Origin: Profftia sp020342455
GTDB taxonomy: Bacteria; Pseudomonadota; Gammaproteobacteria; Enterobacterales; Enterobacteriaceae
Reading direction: 5' to 3'
Assembly: GCF_020342455.1 (NCBI RefSeq)
Contig: NZ_CP080506.1
Span: forward strand, 1,116,001 to 1,180,000
Length of the DNA: 64,000 nucleotides
Below, piece by piece: positions 51,779 to 64,000 of the stretch. Made by a program: the position numbers and the translations under genes. Below the pieces are notes generated by a model. The model was not told the DNA's origin, made no database searches, and was given only the letters and a program-made list of their open reading frames with translations. How positions within the stretch are numbered: position 1 is the first letter of the stretch; the number at the start of each line of letters is the position of its first letter.

Positions 51779-54057
51779 TAAATAAAAATCTCATCTTAAC
51801 TTAAATACTTTTTAATATAACAAATTTATAATGTAATACTTATATAAGTATATATAATATTAGCTAAAGGTAAGTTAGTTGAGTTATTTTATTTTTTTGC
51901 TTTACCATATACTAAATATATAAAGTGGTATTAGAAATAAGGATAGCTCAATATGATAAAAATTTCTTTGATTAAAAATCATATATAATATAATTTTCTT
52001 ATATTAAAATTTTTAGTAAACAGAAGATTTATGATCAAATAATATCATATCATAGATATGAATACTCCTTATAAATATTTTCATGTATAAATTTATTTAG
52101 CTTATATCCTATATTTTATAGGAGTATTAATATTAATAAATAGATTATATATTAGAATAATTATATAAAAGATTGAATTATAACATTTTTATAAATTTAA
52201 TTTATTAATTATTAAAGCAAAGTAGATAAAACTTTTAATATTATGGATTGATTTGTAATAAAATATACAGTATATATTCTATATCAACGTACTTCATCCG
52301 TTATATTGTATTTTATTATTTATGGTTAAGAAGTATATATCTGCTGCATTTCAATAATTAAGTTTATATTAAAGCAATATAATTTAGATAAATAACATGT
52401 TAAAGTTTTTATACATATACTTATAATATAAAGTTTATGCTCATTAATTTATTTATTATTTAATTACTTTATCTTACGTAAATTAGATTAAATCTAAATT
52501 TCTAAAAATGCAAATTTATAATTTTTAATAATTATTTTCTATTATCTAGAAAATCATTATATTAATCCTCTTTAAAATTTCATAATTTAAATAAAAAAGT
52601 AACTAACGTTACGAATATTAATAATAATGTATTAAAATTACATAGTACACTATAAAATATAATTAAAGAATTATAATGTTTATATTATAAATATAGTGAT
52701 AATGTATGATATCAATCATAACAATATTTAAAATTATTAAATTTTTATAATTTATTATTAAATTTATATTTAATTCAAACTAGATTAGTTTTTTGTGATA
52801 TATCTGAGATTATACATTATTTACTGGAGTAGTATTTTTATGTATATACTGCCTATATAAAATATATTAAACTCAAAGGAAACGCATAACATTAGTATAC
52901 TATACTAATACAATCAAGGTACTATATAGAACTTATATTTTACTAAGAAATATAATATTATTATTAATATTCTTAATTATATACAGTAATAATTTAATAA
53001 AATTTTATAGCTACACAAAAACTTTAATACCACAAGTTATGTAGAGATAATTTAGTTTTTATAACTAGTGAATACTACTCAAATAACTTTAGTAAGTAAA
53101 GTTAATCTATGCTATAGATATTTTATCTATCTAGATTATTATTAATCTAAAGTATCAATAAATTAGTAAAATTTTATTTATTATAAAGAAATTATATATA
53201 TTATAAAGATTATTAAATTGTATTAACAAGTATATTTTGTATTTTTAAATTAATACTGATTTATTGATTTACTTGCATTTGATATGCATCAGTGTTAATA
53301 ATTAATAATTAATAGATACTAATAATAAAATATACTCTGCAAATATATAAAAATATAAACCTAATCATAATTTATTATTAGATAAGATAATATTTTTATT
53401 ATACTTTGATTCTATTTACATAAATACTTAACATTATTGATTAATAAAATATATAAAAAACATTATCCCAAGATATTATTACTTATCTGTATGCTTATTT
53501 TACCTATTTAAATTAGTTTATTAGAATAATTCGTACAGAGAGTATAGTAAATATTAGGCGAATTCAGATATGATAAAGAACATTTATCAAATATTCTAGA
53601 AGATGAATTAATGATCCAAATTTTTTATAACTAAATATTATAGGTAAATAATGATCACAATTATAATCTAACCTAATCATAATAAAATTAAATATAATTT
53701 TTATATTTATCCTTATATAAAAATATAATCTACCTTATTAGATAATTCTTATTATAGAAGACTATTTTAAAATTTATTGTATTTCTAGAACCATACAAAC
53801 TACTAAAGTGTAGTGAATTAAATAAATAAAAATATATTTGATATATGATACATACCTACTACTTTGATATATTTCTATCTATATAAGTTATAAGTACATA
53901 GTATATTGGAATGTTATACTTAATCTGAATTGATCATATAATTTAATTTTTATAATCGTGTATGTAATTAAAAATATATTAAAATTACTAAAAAGTGTCT
54001 TTATTGAGATACAATAAGAAATGCATCATTAAAAATTAGTAGAGGGACAGTAGTTCC
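51779..54057. other. Blank AT-rich region between divergent murB and gyrA
   Basis: About 2.3 kb, no credible gene or structured element on either strand. The two divergent promoters must lie at its ends, but cannot be picked out from the AT-rich background. Confidence 0.5.
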
Positions 54058-56583
54058 ATGAACAATCTTTCTAAAGAGATTACACTTGTAAATATCGAAG
54101 AAGAATTAAAAAATTCATACTTAGATTACGCTATGTCAGTAATAGTAGGACGTGCATTACCAGATATTCGTGATGGTTTAAAACCAGTGCATCGTCGCGT
54201 TTTATTTGCAATGAATATACTAGGTAACGACTGGAATAAAACTTATAAAAAATCAGCCCGTATTGTAGGTGATGTTATTGGTAAATACCATCCACATGGC
54301 GATAGCGCAGTATACGATACTATCGTACGTATGGCTCAACCATTTTCAATGCGTTATATGTTAATTGATGGACAAGGTAATTTCGGTTCTGTAGATGGAG
54401 ACTCAGCAGCTGCAATGCGATATACAGAAATACGTATGTCTAAAATTGCTCATGAACTATTAGTGGATTTAGGAAAAAATACTGTAGACTTAGTGTCTAA
54501 CTATGATGATACTGAACAAATTCCGTCAGTATTACCAACTAAAATACCTAACTTACTAGTAAATGGTTCTTCTGGTATAGCTGTAGGAATGGCAACTAAT
54601 ATTCCACCACATAATCTAGGTGAAATAATAAATGGATGTCTAGCCTACATTGATAATGAAAATATCTCAGTTGAAGGCTTAATGCAATATATTCCTGGAC
54701 CTGACTTCCCTACTGCAGCAATTATAAATGGTCGTCGTGGTATTGAAGAAGCTTATCGTACTGGACGTGGTAAAATTTACATACGCGCTAAAACCACAGT
54801 AATATTAAATAAAAAATCTGGACGAGATACTATTTTTGTTCATGAGATTCCTTATCAAGTAAATAAAGCACGTCTGATAGAAAAAATTGCAGAACTAGTC
54901 AAAGAAAAACGCCTTGAGGGTATAAGCGCTCTACGAGATGAATCTGATAAAGACGGTATGAGAATAGTAATTGAAATAAAACGGGACTTTGTAGGTGAGA
55001 TAGTATTAAATCAATTATATTCATTAACACAAATGCAGGTAACTTTTGGTATTAATATGGTAGCCCTTCATCAAGGGAAACCAAAACTTCTAACACTAAA
55101 GGATTTTTTAAAAGCATTTATTAGTCATCGTCGTGAAGTTGTTACTCGCCGTACTATTTTTGACATGTATAATGCTCGAGATCGTGCGCATATTTTAGAA
55201 GGTTTATTAATTGCTCTTTCAAATATTGAGTTAGTTATACAGCTAATACGTAACACACCTAACGCTGCAGCAGCAAAAAAACATTTAGTTGCTAATCAAT
55301 GGGAAATAAGTGCAGTTAAAACCATGCTAGAATGTACTGGTAATCAAGGAATAAGTAGATCAGATCTTTTAAAATGCGGTATACTTAATAATTATTATTA
55401 TTTTACTGCACAACAAGCCCAGGCAATTCTAGATATTCGTTTACAGAGACTAACTAGTCTAGAGCATACAAAATTACTAGATGAATACAAATCTTTACTA
55501 AATCAGATAGCATCCCTTCTTTTAATTCTAAATAATCCTATCTGCCTAATGGAGGTTATTCGTGAAGAATTAATTACAGTTCGCAACGAGTTTAACGATA
55601 ATCGTCGTACTAAAATAACTAAGAATACTGCTGATATACACTTAGAAGATTTAATTTTAAAAGAAGATGTTGTAGTTACATTATCTCATCAAGGTTATGT
55701 AAAATATCAACCTCTTAATGACTACGAAGCTCAGCGCCGCGGAGGTAAAGGTAAATCCGCTGCGCGTATTAAAGAAGAAGACTTTATAGACCGTCTATTA
55801 GTAGCTAATACACACGATACTATTTTGTGCTTCTCAAGTCGTGGTCGTCTTTACTGGATTAAAGTTTATCAGTTACCTACAGCGAGTAGTAATGCTCGTG
55901 GTCGTCCAATAATTAACTTACTACCACTAGAAACTAATGAACGAATTACTGCAATTTTACCAATACGAGGATACGAAGATGGACAACATGTATTTATGGC
56001 TACCTCACATGGTACTGTTAAGAAAACTGCACTCAACGAGTTTAGACATCAACGTAGCATTGGTATTATCACTGTAAATTTAAACGAAGGGGATGAGCTA
56101 ATTGGAGTAGATTTAACAAATGGTAATAACGAAGTAATGCTATTTTCTGCAGCCGGTAAAGTAATTAGATTTCCAGAAAACCAAGTACGTTCAATGGGGC
56201 GTACTGCAATAGGTGTTCGTGGTATAAAACTCCACGGTCAAGATCGTGTGGTATCATTAATTATTGCCCAAGAAAATAAAGAGATTCTTACAGTAACAGA
56301 AAATGGTTACGGAAAGCGTACTGCAGTAACGGAATATCCTACTAAATCACGTGCCACTCAAGGTGTTATTTCTATTAAAGTTAGTAAACGTAATGGTTGT
56401 GTAGTTAGTGCAGTTCAAGTTGAACCATGTGATCAAATAATGCTTATCACAAACACGGGTAAGTTAGTGCGTACCCGTGTTTGTGAAGTCAGTTTAATTG
56501 GTCGTAATACTCAGGGAGTAACGATCATTCGTACTACAAAAGATGAGCAGGTAGTAGGGTTACAACCTATTGTGGATCCTTAA
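54058..56583 (+). CDS. gyrA: DNA gyrase subunit A
   Basis: GyrA cuts and rejoins DNA in the gyrase that introduces negative supercoils. The 841 residues compare with 875 in E. coli. The active Tyr122 is in AMRYTEIRM; the quinolone region is wild type (HPHGDSAVYDTIVRMAQ with Ser83 and Asp87). The GyrA box QRRGGKGKSAARIKEEDF opens the C-terminal beta-pinwheel (from about residue 530). The protein ends right after GVTIIRTTKDEQVVGLQPIVDP, so the acidic tail present in E. coli (about 35 residues) is missing. The ATG follows a GAGGGAC ribosome-site candidate. It stands alone. Confidence 0.98.
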   Translation: MNNLSKEITLVNIEEELKNSYLDYAMSVIVGRALPDIRDGLKPVHRRVLFAMNILGNDWNKTYKKSARIVGDVIGKYHPHGDSAVYDTIVRMAQPFSMRYMLIDGQGNFGSVDGDSAAAMRYTEIRMSKIAHELLVDLGKNTVDLVSNYDDTEQIPSVLPTKIPNLLVNGSSGIAVGMATNIPPHNLGEIINGCLAYIDNENISVEGLMQYIPGPDFPTAAIINGRRGIEEAYRTGRGKIYIRAKTTVILNKKSGRDTIFVHEIPYQVNKARLIEKIAELVKEKRLEGISALRDESDKDGMRIVIEIKRDFVGEIVLNQLYSLTQMQVTFGINMVALHQGKPKLLTLKDFLKAFISHRREVVTRRTIFDMYNARDRAHILEGLLIALSNIELVIQLIRNTPNAAAAKKHLVANQWEISAVKTMLECTGNQGISRSDLLKCGILNNYYYFTAQQAQAILDIRLQRLTSLEHTKLLDEYKSLLNQIASLLLILNNPICLMEVIREELITVRNEFNDNRRTKITKNTADIHLEDLILKEDVVVTLSHQGYVKYQPLNDYEAQRRGGKGKSAARIKEEDFIDRLLVANTHDTILCFSSRGRLYWIKVYQLPTASSNARGRPIINLLPLETNERITAILPIRGYEDGQHVFMATSHGTVKKTALNEFRHQRSIGIITVNLNEGDELIGVDLTNGNNEVMLFSAAGKVIRFPENQVRSMGRTAIGVRGIKLHGQDRVVSLIIAQENKEILTVTENGYGKRTAVTEYPTKSRATQGVISIKVSKRNGCVVSAVQVEPCDQIMLITNTGKLVRTRVCEVSLIGRNTQGVTIIRTTKDEQVVGLQPIVDP

Positions 56584-58478
56584 AATGTATTAAGAATTAT
56601 TTAATATAGAAATATTTATTATATATACTTTAATAAGTAAAGATATGCTGGTTTGCTAATAAAAATATTATTTTAAAATCTTATATCATTTAATATTAAA
56701 TTTAGCTTTTAGCTAATATTTTTGATACTATAGTTAGTAGAAATTATAAAGGTATTTTTATAAGAAGTAATACAGAATACTTTATTCTTGCATCATACTT
56801 TTAGATATCAAGAGTATATATTAAAACTTAATAAGTTATTTGCTTTTTTAGATTAGAAGTCTATTTATTAATTTGTAAATTAATATGATTTTTAATATTT
56901 AAAAATAAAATATTAATTTTATTATTCCTAGTATCAATTAATATACTATATTAAAGTGATTTATAATAATGATAAAATCAATGATATAATAGTTTTTTAA
57001 AATATATATAACACATAATCAATCATTATAAGTGAAAATATATTTCGTACTATCCTATAGTACTAGTATAATATGACTAATTTAAAGATTAAATTAGTGT
57101 ATACCCTAGACTATATATTGCTTAATTGAAAATTAAGTATTTCTTTAACAAAAAACTTCTTATAATTTCTAATGAATAATTTTATCACTGATATTATTAA
57201 TATAATAAATTCATATTTTTAAATAATACAGAAAATATAATTAATATAGAAACTTTATTTACTTATCTATTACCAACCAAACCCATATATATTATCATGA
57301 TAAGTATGTCTATACTTTAATATAGATGCAATAGTGCTATTACTAGTGAATGGTATTCATACATAATAATTTTATTTTTTACATCATAATAGATGACTTA
57401 TTAAAATAACTTAAAAATTATTATAAGATAATCTACTAATTTATTTTATTAAAAATAGAGTATCTACAGTGATCATTTAATTATATCTAAAAATTTAAAT
57501 AGTATTATATCCTGATAACTTTTTAGATACCTGTATAATATTACACTATTTCATAAGAAAATTTTTATAATATTCCATGGAATATATTGAATATAATTCA
57601 TTAATTTTTTTAATTTAACATTAATAACATTATACTTATTATAACATTTTATGAATATTGTTCTATATAAATAAGATAGTAAAATTTGTATTAATTGCAG
57701 GTATTGTATTATTTTAAAATCTAATATAGAAAATTATTTCTATATGAACTCAACTAAATATACAAGATCTTAGAATAAATTGTTATCCTATAATTTGACT
57801 TTAAAATTATATTTATATAAAAGGATCAGTTATCAGCCATAATTATAACAAATAAAATATAATACTAAAATGTTCACTAAATCTAAGTTTTTAGAAATTG
57901 TAAAATAGATACAAGTAATATGCTAAATTAAAAAAATAAATAAAATGAACATTTATTATATAATATAATTAATATTATTGTTTTTGTAATAGTATATAGT
58001 AGAGATTAAAAATCTTAGATTACTTACTTTAGATTATATAATAATTATTAAAAATAAAAGTCTTAAATTAAAGAATTTTATATTTATAAGAAATAATAAG
58101 TCATTACATAAATAAAATTATTACCCTATATTTTAGTATTGAAGTATAATCATATCACATCATCATATAATGATACATTAAGATAATAACTTTTAACTAT
58201 ATTATACAGAACTGTATATAATTTTATATCATGGTAATAAATTTATTGTATTTTATTTTTCTCTTTTATAGTATATAAGGGTTCAAATATAATATATTTT
58301 AAGATAATAAATTTAGGTATAAATATTAGGTATTCAAATGAACCTTTATTAAGGATATATATATTCTTAATAAATTAATACTATATAAATAGATTATTTT
58401 AAAAATTTTTCATCCTATTGATATAATCAAAGAGGATCTATAAAATATATAAAATTAAGAAATTTTATATTACTACTA
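56584..58478. other. Blank AT-rich region between convergent gyrA and mutM
   Basis: About 1.9 kb without a gene. A 9-bp hairpin ACTAATTTA/TAAATTAGT (57076-57098) and a terminator candidate next to mutM are the only structures worth noting. Confidence 0.5.
58447..58470 (-). terminator. Intrinsic terminator candidate of mutM
   Basis: A 10-bp AT stem (58447-58456 with 58461-58470, loop AAGA on plus) lies 8 nt past the mutM stop and is followed on the minus strand by ATTTTATAG. All-AT stems are weak, so support is moderate. Confidence 0.45.
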
Positions 58479-59285
58479 TTATTGTTGACAATAAGTACAA
58501 AAAAAAGTTGTACGTTGGTTACCATGTTTCTTACTTAATATTTTTTTTTCACATACCACACAATTTTGTCCTGATCGACCATACACTTGTAATTCTTGCG
58601 TAAAATACCCTGGTTTACCATCTGACTGAAAGAAATTTTTTAACGTTGTACCACCGCGGTCAATAGAGAGCATAAGTACCTCTTTTATTTTTAATGCTAA
58701 TATATTTGTATCTTCTTGTGTTAACGTTCCAATAGGTTTAAAAGGATTAATACGTGCCTTAAATAAAGACTCATTAGAATAAATATTACCCACTCCCGCA
58801 ACAACTTTATTATCCATCAGCCAAGTTTTAACAATATTTTTTTTATTACGCGATTTACAGAACAAATAATTACCGTTAAACTTATCTGTCAGAGGCTCAG
58901 GACCAAAATGTGAGAATCTTTTATATAAATCCTTACACAAAAGCCAAGAACCAAAACGACGAGGATCATTATAACGTAACATAATACCATTAGATAAAAT
59001 CATATCAACATGATCATGCTTCTTTGCTTTTTCTTGCACTGGTAGAATACGTAAGCTACCAGACATACCAAGATGGATAATAATCCATTCATTATCTAGT
59101 TCAATGAGTAAAAATTTAGCGCGACGTTTAATACTAAAGATTAACTTATTATGTAATCCAATTAGCTCACTTGGAATTTGCCAACGCAGCTTACATTGAC
59201 GTATCACAAAATATTTAATTAAATGACCAACTAAATAAGGTTCAATACCGCAACGAATTGTCTCTACTTCCGGTAATTCTGGCAT
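58479..59285 (-). CDS. mutM: Formamidopyrimidine-DNA glycosylase
   Basis: MutM (Fpg) removes oxidised purines such as 8-oxoguanine and nicks the DNA at the resulting site. The 268 residues match E. coli (269). The catalytic N-terminus MPELPEVETIRCGIEP has Pro2 and Glu3 (Pro1/Glu2 after Met removal). WIIIHLGMSGSLRIL, DHVDMILSNGIMLRYNDPRRFGSW and MDNKVVAGVGNIYSNESLF follow. The C-terminal zinc finger is complete: CVVC and CTYC with 16 residues between. The rpmB-rpmG genes that precede mutM in E. coli are absent upstream. Retention suggests that protection against GC-to-TA damage is still maintained. Confidence 0.97.
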   Translation of the reverse strand: MPELPEVETIRCGIEPYLVGHLIKYFVIRQCKLRWQIPSELIGLHNKLIFSIKRRAKFLLIELDNEWIIIHLGMSGSLRILPVQEKAKKHDHVDMILSNGIMLRYNDPRRFGSWLLCKDLYKRFSHFGPEPLTDKFNGNYLFCKSRNKKNIVKTWLMDNKVVAGVGNIYSNESLFKARINPFKPIGTLTQEDTNILALKIKEVLMLSIDRGGTTLKNFFQSDGKPGYFTQELQVYGRSGQNCVVCEKKILSKKHGNQRTTFFCTYCQQ

Positions 59286-60430
59286 TTTTATTTCAATAAC
59301 CCTTTTTTGAGTCTCAGATGTCAGTCATTCTTCTTACGAAGAATAATATAAATTTTATTATGTTACTTTATATTAATTATATAACTACATGTTTAATAAA
59401 AATATTTTTTAAATTTTATTTAACTTAATTCAATTAATTAGATTGGGTATTTATTTTTAATATAGATGAAAGTATTTGATATATAATCCAATATCCTATT
59501 AATGTATTATTTTTCTAATTTTAAATATAAGACTATTATAAACTTTACCATATTGTAATTATTCTATAGCATATTAAGCTATGAATAGCATAGTATAACT
59601 CATCATTTATAAGATATAAATCTTTATAATTAATATTCTGAAGCAGCATCACTATATAAAATCATCATGCAATTTTATTTTAATCTTTAAAAGATAATAT
59701 TAGTTAGTTAGTAGCACACTAAATATTTCTTTTTTACTAAATTAGTTTATCTATTTGGTATAATAATATATAATACATTACACTGACATAGTATAAATTC
59801 ATTATAATTATTTTATATTAAAAATTTAATATAATTAATCTTTTTTTAGTTACTATTGAGGCGATAAGTAAAAATACTTCTAATCTTTATTACTATATAT
59901 ATTATAATAAAGATTATAATATATTTTTTTCTTATCTGGATATTTTATTTAGAAATATATATAAACCTACTAAAAAATCTTCATAGCAAATATATATATT
60001 TAATATAAGAGATTTTATAGTATATGTAGTATTTGTTAGATAATTTTTACTCTTATATTGATAAATATTTAATTAATCCTCATGAATGTAATATACTTAA
60101 TTAAAGTATCAGAAAAACTAATTTCAATAGATAGAAAAATTATTTAAGTGGTTGTTTATATATTATCTGAAATATAAGAACTAAATATTATATGTAACTT
60201 ACATCACCTCATAAGATATTAAAATAATTTCTTCGGTAATAATATTTATTACATAATATACTAAAATATTTTATATCACATTAAATGATAAGGAATGATT
60301 AATTATTAGTAATTGGTAATATCTTATAATACTTATTTTTATTCAGTATAGCTAATGTTAATAATCAAAATATCATACATTAACAGAATATATTTTAGTG
60401 TCTAAAGATTAATTTTTCAAGGACTATATA
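59286..60430. other. Blank AT-rich region between mutM and dsbC
   Basis: Divergent genes with 1.1 kb between them. The usual rpmG and rpmB are not found, although both are short enough to miss by size alone; I looked for their proteins in the first few hundred nt and saw none. A 7-bp hairpin ATTCTTC/GAAGAAT (59327-59344) lies 42 nt upstream of mutM. Confidence 0.5.
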
Positions 60431-61138
60431 ATGAAAAAATATTTTTTTTTATTATGGCTGTTAGCTACTAAAATAATGAGTGTTGCAGAAGCAAATGATC
60501 AACAAATTCAACAATCACTGAATATCATAAACATAAAACCATTAGATGTCCAACCTTCACCAGTAGCAAATTTAAAGACCGTATTTACTAAAAATGGCAT
60601 ATTATATATCACAAATGATGGTCAATATATTTTGCATGGACCAATGTATAACATTATTAATGTTAATCCTATTAATATTACTAATAAAATGTTAGTGGTT
60701 AGCCGTTTGCAAAAATTAGTATCTGAAATGATAATATATCAAGCTTATAAAGAAAAATATATTATTACTGTATTTACGGATATTACGTGCAAATACTGTC
60801 ACAAACTACATTCACAAATAAAAGAATATAATAACCTAGGCATAACTGTACGCTATTTAGCATTTCCCCGTAATGGATTAAAATCTAAAGTTGCAAAAGA
60901 CATGCAGTTAATCTGGTGTACTATGAATCGTTATCATATTTTTAATGCAGCTATACATAACAAGATAATCCAGCAGCCCTTAATATGTAATATCGATATT
61001 AAAAAGCATTATGAATTAGGTATTCAATTTGGCATACAAGGAACACCTGCTATTATATTTAATGATGGTACAGTTATTAATGGTTATTATGAACCAAAAG
61101 AAATACTTACACTATTAAACACAAAAATTATTCAATAA
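60431..61138 (+). CDS. dsbC: Periplasmic disulfide isomerase DsbC
   Basis: DsbC repairs wrong disulfide bonds in the periplasm and is kept reduced by DsbD. The 235 residues match E. coli (236). A signal peptide covers about 1-21 (MKKYFFLLWLLATKIMSVAEA, cut before NDQ). The dimerisation region contains IKPLDVQPSPVANLKTVFT. The thioredoxin domain has the active site CKYC (Cys120 and Cys123) where E. coli has CGYC. The second pair of cysteines (IWCTMNRYH and LICNIDI) is present, as is the cis-Pro in QGTPAIIF. The usual neighbours xerD and recJ are absent. Confidence 0.94.
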   Translation: MKKYFFLLWLLATKIMSVAEANDQQIQQSLNIINIKPLDVQPSPVANLKTVFTKNGILYITNDGQYILHGPMYNIINVNPINITNKMLVVSRLQKLVSEMIIYQAYKEKYIITVFTDITCKYCHKLHSQIKEYNNLGITVRYLAFPRNGLKSKVAKDMQLIWCTMNRYHIFNAAIHNKIIQQPLICNIDIKKHYELGIQFGIQGTPAIIFNDGTVINGYYEPKEILTLLNTKIIQ

Positions 61139-64000
61139 ATCAAAGCATAAATATTCTTTATTACTTTTCTATAGTTTAGCTAATTATTAATTATTTATAT
61201 AATACTATATAATAATAAATTTTTATAAATAGCTATCCACTACTACTAAAATGGAATGATTTATTAAATAAACAATAAAAATTTTAATTACTTATTATAT
61301 TAAGTATGAATGTGTTAAAATATATTGTTTATCATGATAAATTGATTATTTATCCTATAATAATAGGATATTATATATACCATAAGTAAATTTTTAGCAA
61401 ATCATATTACAAAGATTATTATCTATCAATCATATAAGTTAATTTATTAAATTATCTAATAAATAGAATAGTTAAGTTATTAACTTTATAGTAATTTAAG
61501 TTGTAATAAAGGTGGTAAGAATTTTTTATTTTTAATTACAAGATTAAGTTATACGTTATGAATATAAAATATTCAAAATAATCTAAACAGATTGGCTATA
61601 CTATTTTATTTTAAGAATAATCAAAAGTATATCAAAAAAATTTAATTTAAAGTACATATCCTATTATGATAACCACTCCTAACATACAACAAAATTAATA
61701 TTTGTATATGTAAACTACTTATATTTTTTAAAAATAGATAAATATTTTTATTGTTTCTTTTATAAAAAACAAAATAATCTCTATATAAAAATGTATAACT
61801 TTTTAAAAAATATTTATAATGTAAAGAAATAATAATAATATTAATATTTATTTAATGAGAATATGATTTAAATCACCTTAATAGTTATCCTTTATTTGAT
61901 GGTAATATTACCGTTTATTATAACTACCAACAACTATATAAAATAAATTTATAATTATTAATTATATAATTATTAATAAATAATTACAGAATATATTTTA
62001 GTATATTTTTTTTATTTTTAATATATTAATTTTTAATTACAGTTAAGTTATGTAAGAAAAATAGTGATGTGGAGTATAATAAAAATACAAATAAAATATT
62101 ATTATATTAGCAAATATCCTTACATAAATTTTATATTTATTTTATTAACTATACTAATATTATAATGATTTTATAACAAGTATATAAATAATTTTTAAAT
62201 GATTGAGATAAAAATTAAAAAGAATATTATAATAGTCAGTAATTATCTCTATATATAATTGATATTATTTAACTTAATATTTTAAGGAACTCAATCTGTC
62301 TCATCATTATATTAGTAATATACTATATTAGTAGTAACCAACATAAGTTATATTACTAATATAAAATATATATTATCTTCACTAAAGATATTTTATAATA
62401 AAAATAAAAATAAAAATATATTCTAAAATATTACTTTACGATACTTTAGCAATATTAATTAATTAATCTATATCATAAAGTTAAAAACTTTAAACATATT
62501 ATTGCTTTATAGTGAAGTAATATCTTAATTAATCATATAGAGCAATAACATATTAGAAAGAAAGATATATTTTTAAGATAGTATTTAATAAAAATAAAAA
62601 ATAGATAAAAAAATAATATACAGTGTATATAATAAAAAAATGACTAAAATAAATTACATTTATAACATTTTTTTATATTTATTCTGTTATTTTTAATGAT
62701 AGTTATTCAATGTTCACTACTTTATGTAATTAAAATTTAAATATAATTTCAATATTATTTTATGTATTTACTGAACTTATCTTGATATATACTATTTTTA
62801 ATTTTTAGCACATATCTCTATACTGCAATACCTATAATTTACCTAGAAATTTTTAAGACAATTATAACTTAATATAAAGAATATCCCATTATATATTATA
62901 TATCTAGTAAGATCACATAAAATATGTAAGATAGCTTAGGATAAATAATATAAATATTTAAAATAATGTTAGTGAAATGATGCAGAATGTATTACCATGA
63001 TTTTATATGTAATAACTTCTATATTTTATAACAAACTTATACTTAAATGTATGTAATAATTTATCTTAAAATAAAATTATATTTTATAATGTCATACTAC
63101 AACTCAGTAGATATATAAAGTCATTAATAATAAATAATATAAAAACTTTACATTTAGTATTTCTTAGTAAGATATACATGTTTTGCTTTAAACGGTATCT
63201 AGCTAATTTGCTAATTTTATAAAAAATATTATACTATTAATAATAGGTTCTTTATATTTATTCAAAATAGTAAAAATGTACTCTTTAATTTATTTCTTCT
63301 TAATATTAAATAAGGTTCTTATATCATTTAAAATACTTTAAACAATAACAGATTAAATTGATTAATTTTGAATTAAATAATATATTATGGATAATAATGA
63401 GAGATTATGTAACTAATTTTTTGTTAAAAACAAATAAAATATTATTTGATAATATTTAGCTGTAACGATGAATGTTTATTATAATATTTATTATGGCTAC
63501 AATTAATTATAAAAATAATAGTACATTTTTATTAAAATACAGGTTATTATATCTGATATTATAATTATAAGACCGTTATTAATCTTAATATTTTATATTA
63601 TTAGAAATAAAATATAAAATATAGATAATATTTATTATAAATACTTATTTAATAATTATCTATTTTGTTTTAATATTTTTATTTAATTTATATTTTTATT
63701 AAAATAATTTTTAGTATTTATAGTTAACTTAGTAATAAAATTCTAAATAATACTAAATTAACATTATACAAACGGTTTGTTAGATTATAAAGATCATATC
63801 TTTACCCATATAAGACTATATTAGTCTATTTTGAATGCTTTTATTCTATAAAAATTTAATAATATAAAATATTATTTAAAATTGTTATAATAGTATTATT
63901 ACTATATCCTATACTTATTATTGTAAAGATTAACAATATTTTAAGTTAATGTATTCTCTCTAATTGATTCCATATTAATACATTAGATACTTTTATAGAA
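61139..64000. other. Blank AT-rich region at the right end of the window
   Basis: In E. coli recJ follows dsbC. Here 2.9 kb has no credible open frame or RNA gene. A 16-bp perfect inverted repeat with a 26-nt loop lies at 62307-62364. Confidence 0.55.
62307..62364. repeat. 16-bp perfect inverted repeat with 26-nt loop
   Basis: Arms 62307-62322 (TTATATTAGTAATATA) and 62349-62364 are exact reverse complements. The loop contains a further related TATTAGTAG, so the locus holds three copies of a TATTAGTA-like word. No T-run marks it as a terminator. Confidence 0.45.

Noticed and set aside
26315..57525. Shared 15-mer ATTATATCCTGATAA near 26315 and 57505, considered as a dispersed repeat
   Set aside because: With this base composition many 15-mers are expected to recur by chance in 34 kb of spacer; no flanking similarity.

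Overview
This window comes from a host-restricted gammaproteobacterial (Enterobacterales) endosymbiont with a strongly eroded genome. Every recognisable protein aligns from memory, nearly end to end, with its Escherichia coli counterpart, and several local gene orders are enterobacterial: rplKAJL-rpoBC, secE-nusG, thrU-tyrU-glyT-thrT, ybeY-corC-lnt, guaBA and murB-birA. The DNA is extremely AT-rich, and only about 30 kb of the 64 kb is coding by my tally. The rest is long stretches (0.5 to 3.8 kb) of AT-rich DNA with no credible gene. I see no insertion sequences, prophage, CRISPR arrays, rRNA or recently acquired genes. The species cannot be named from what I can see.

Layout. Positions 1-11818 (all minus strand) hold the transcription/translation block: tRNA-Thr(TGT), tRNA-Tyr, tRNA-Gly, tRNA-Thr(GGT), then a 1.35 kb blank where tufB normally lies, then secE-nusG-rplK-rplA-rplJ-rplL-rpoB and the first 644 codons of rpoC. 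From 14 to 25 kb there are isolated genes: lapA, kdsA, holD, metK, pgl and zwf. From 27 to 41 kb there are ydiK, erpA, the ybeY-corC-lnt cluster, pdxY, grxD and queE. From 44 to 52 kb there are guaB-guaA, then coaA facing a frameshifted birA and murB. From 54 to 61 kb there are gyrA, mutM and dsbC. The last 2.9 kb are blank.

Together the genes describe a cell that still transcribes, translates and supercoils DNA, and keeps some base-excision repair (mutM). It makes its own GMP (guaBA), SAM (metK), oxidative-pentose-phosphate NADPH (zwf, pgl) and CoA from pantothenate (coaA), and converts pyridoxal to PLP (pdxY). It keeps an outer membrane with LPS (kdsA, lapA), mature lipoproteins (lnt, corC), peptidoglycan (murB) and periplasmic disulfide isomerisation (dsbC). 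The window suggests vitamin salvage rather than synthesis, but that is inference from one region.

The most interesting points are a frameshift separating the repressor domain of birA from its ligase domain, a four-residue deletion in a conserved segment of GuaB, an L11 extended into an overlap with the L1 gene, loss of tufB between retained neighbours, a retained hairpin at the rplL-rpoB attenuator position, and several unusually long or clustered inverted repeats inside otherwise blank DNA (notably 21101-21180 and 26305-26355). I did not find a new biological system here. The unexplained repeats are the best candidates for overlooked function.
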